Below, in pieces: positions 63,036 to 64,000 of a stretch of 64,000 bases of DNA. How positions within the stretch are numbered: position 1 is the stretch's first letter; each line of letters begins with the position of its first letter. A program made the position numbers and the translations under genes. This DNA comes from Gammaproteobacteria bacterium (GTDB taxonomy: Bacteria; Pseudomonadota; Gammaproteobacteria; Nevskiales; Nevskiaceae): assembly GCA_026398815.1 (NCBI GenBank), contig JAPLSA010000014.1, positions 62,001 through 126,000 of the forward strand, written 5' to 3'. The notes under the pieces were generated by a model. The model did not search any database, was not told the DNA's origin, and saw nothing but the letters and a program-made list of their open reading frames with translations.

Positions 63036-64000
63036 GTGTTCGGAGAATCGGCAACTGCGGCGAAGGCGGGCCCGGCGTTCAGCGAGCCGGAGCGCAGCGC
63101 CGTCCAGCGCGCTGCAGCGGCGGCGGGCTTCGATGCCGCGCGGTTCCGCGCCGAGCTGCGCGCGTTCTGCCGCGACCAGGTGCCGGCCGACATCCGCACG
63201 CGGATGCGCCAGCACCAGTACTTCACGCGCGAGCAGCGCATCCGCTGGCAGCAGCTGCTGCAGACCCGGGGCTGGTTCATCGGCCACTGGCCGAAGGCCC
63301 AGGGCGGCGCGGGCTGGGGGCCGTTGCAGCGCTTCATCTTCATCGAGGAGCTGGAGCGCGCCGGCACGCCGTGGCTGACCCATTTCGGCACCTCGTTCCT
63401 CGGACCGGTGCTGTGCGCGTTCGGCAACGATGCGCAGCGGGCGCGCTTCCTCGGGCCGATCCGCGATTCGACCGAGTGGTGGTGCCAGGGCTTTTCCGAA
63501 CCCGGCTCGGGCTCGGATCTGGCGTCGCTGAAGCTGCGCGCCGAACGCAGCGGCAGCCATTACCGGGTCAACGGCCAGAAGACCTGGACGACCATGGCGC
63601 AGTGGGCCGACTGGATCTTCTGCCTGGTCCGCACCCAGGCCGGCGGCAAGCCGCAGCAAGGCATTTCCTTCCTGCTGATCGATCTGAAGAGCCCCGGCGT
63701 GACGGTGCGGCCGATCGACACCTTCGATGGCGGCCAGCATGTCAACGAGGTGTTCTTCGATGACGTCGAGGTGCCGGTCGAGCAGCGGGTCGGCCAGGAA
63801 GGCGACGGCTGGACGATCGCCAAGTTCATCGTCGGCCGCGAGCGGCTGCTGGTCACCGAAATCGGCAAGGCCTGGCATCTGCTCGGCGTCCTGCACTCGA
63901 TCGCCGCAGCGCGCCACGACAGCCCGACGTTCCGCCGCCGTACCGCCGAGCTGGAGGTGCAGTTCCACAGCCTGCGCGCCACCGCCTATGCCGCCGTGCT
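63036..64000 (+). CDS. Acyl-CoA dehydrogenase, 5' part (cut by window edge)
   Basis: The reading frame starts at GTG with GGAGG six bases upstream and is open to the end of the window (321 complete codons). The N-terminal helical domain has WFIGHWPKAQGGAGWGPLQRFIFIEELERAG. The flavin-binding beta domain has the signature WWCQGFSEPGSGSDLASLKLRAE and VNGQKTWTTMAQWADW. GRERLLVTEIGKA follows at the start of the C-terminal helices. The catalytic base lies beyond the edge or cannot be placed. It oxidises acyl-CoA at the alpha-beta bond with electron transfer to ETF. Members of this branch take part in steroid or terpenoid side-chain breakdown, by family resemblance only. Confidence 0.9.
   Translation, partial: MFGESATAAKAGPAFSEPERSAVQRAAAAAGFDAARFRAELRAFCRDQVPADIRTRMRQHQYFTREQRIRWQQLLQTRGWFIGHWPKAQGGAGWGPLQRFIFIEELERAGTPWLTHFGTSFLGPVLCAFGNDAQRARFLGPIRDSTEWWCQGFSEPGSGSDLASLKLRAERSGSHYRVNGQKTWTTMAQWADWIFCLVRTQAGGKPQQGISFLLIDLKSPGVTVRPIDTFDGGQHVNEVFFDDVEVPVEQRVGQEGDGWTIAKFIVGRERLLVTEIGKAWHLLGVLHSIAAARHDSPTFRRRTAELEVQFHSLRATAYAAV

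Overview
The window is GC-rich, gene-dense DNA from a Gram-negative bacterium. Class-II CCA-adding enzyme, Slt70-type transglycosylase, UvrD, a tesA/ybbA/ybbP group, a CyoABCD quinol oxidase, RegB/RegA, a cytosolic-type malate dehydrogenase and a WS/DGAT acyltransferase together suggest a free-living aerobic gammaproteobacterium. A Nevskiales (Nevskiaceae/Solimonadaceae)-like host is my inference only. No rRNA, tRNA, CRISPR array or prophage was seen. Both window ends cut genes: cca on the left and an acyl-CoA dehydrogenase on the right.

Layout. 0-17.5 kb: cca-slt, a TauE/SafE exporter, malic enzyme (maeB), dctA followed by a DctB-like hybrid kinase and a LuxR response regulator, an outer-membrane channel, an MtfA-like peptidase, an unknown secreted protein, and a terC-uvrD-small membrane protein operon. 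17.5-26.6 kb: a DUF4153 membrane protein, a glycosyltransferase behind a possible Pho box, a WS/DGAT, and a three-gene Mo-oxidoreductase/ferredoxin/ferredoxin-NADP reductase operon with looser codon use. 26.6-35.4 kb: a lipid-modification group (FAD oxidoreductase, DUF1365, CFA synthase, DUF1475, DUF2062) downstream of tesA, which is divergent from ybbA-ybbP and a PNPOx-like protein. 35.5-44.2 kb: a secreted Cys-containing protein, a MarR-controlled five-gene aromatic-acid-type efflux operon (OMF, MarR, FUSC, DUF1656, HlyD), and a divergent amine oxidase/TetR pair. 44.3-49.9 kb: mdh with a C-terminal deletion and frameshift, CorA, regBA and an IS30-family element. 50-56.4 kb: cyoABCD with SURF1, and an MFS transporter. 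56.4-64 kb: a catabolic-looking region with amidohydrolase, SDR and limonene-epoxide-hydrolase-like genes, a two-component pair, an AcoR-like/LuxR regulator and an acyl-CoA dehydrogenase.

How the genes work together. Carbon flow through C4 acids links dctA, its two-component system, maeB and mdh. Respiratory redox control links regBA with the cyo operon. A 39-bp ungapped sequence (29/39 identical) lies upstream of both the amidohydrolase operon and the acyl-CoA dehydrogenase, which suggests the 57-64 kb genes form one co-regulated catabolic regulon. The findings I consider strongest are that shared motif, the damaged mdh, the self-contained NADPH-ferredoxin-molybdoenzyme module, and several operator-like palindromes placed on recognisable promoters.
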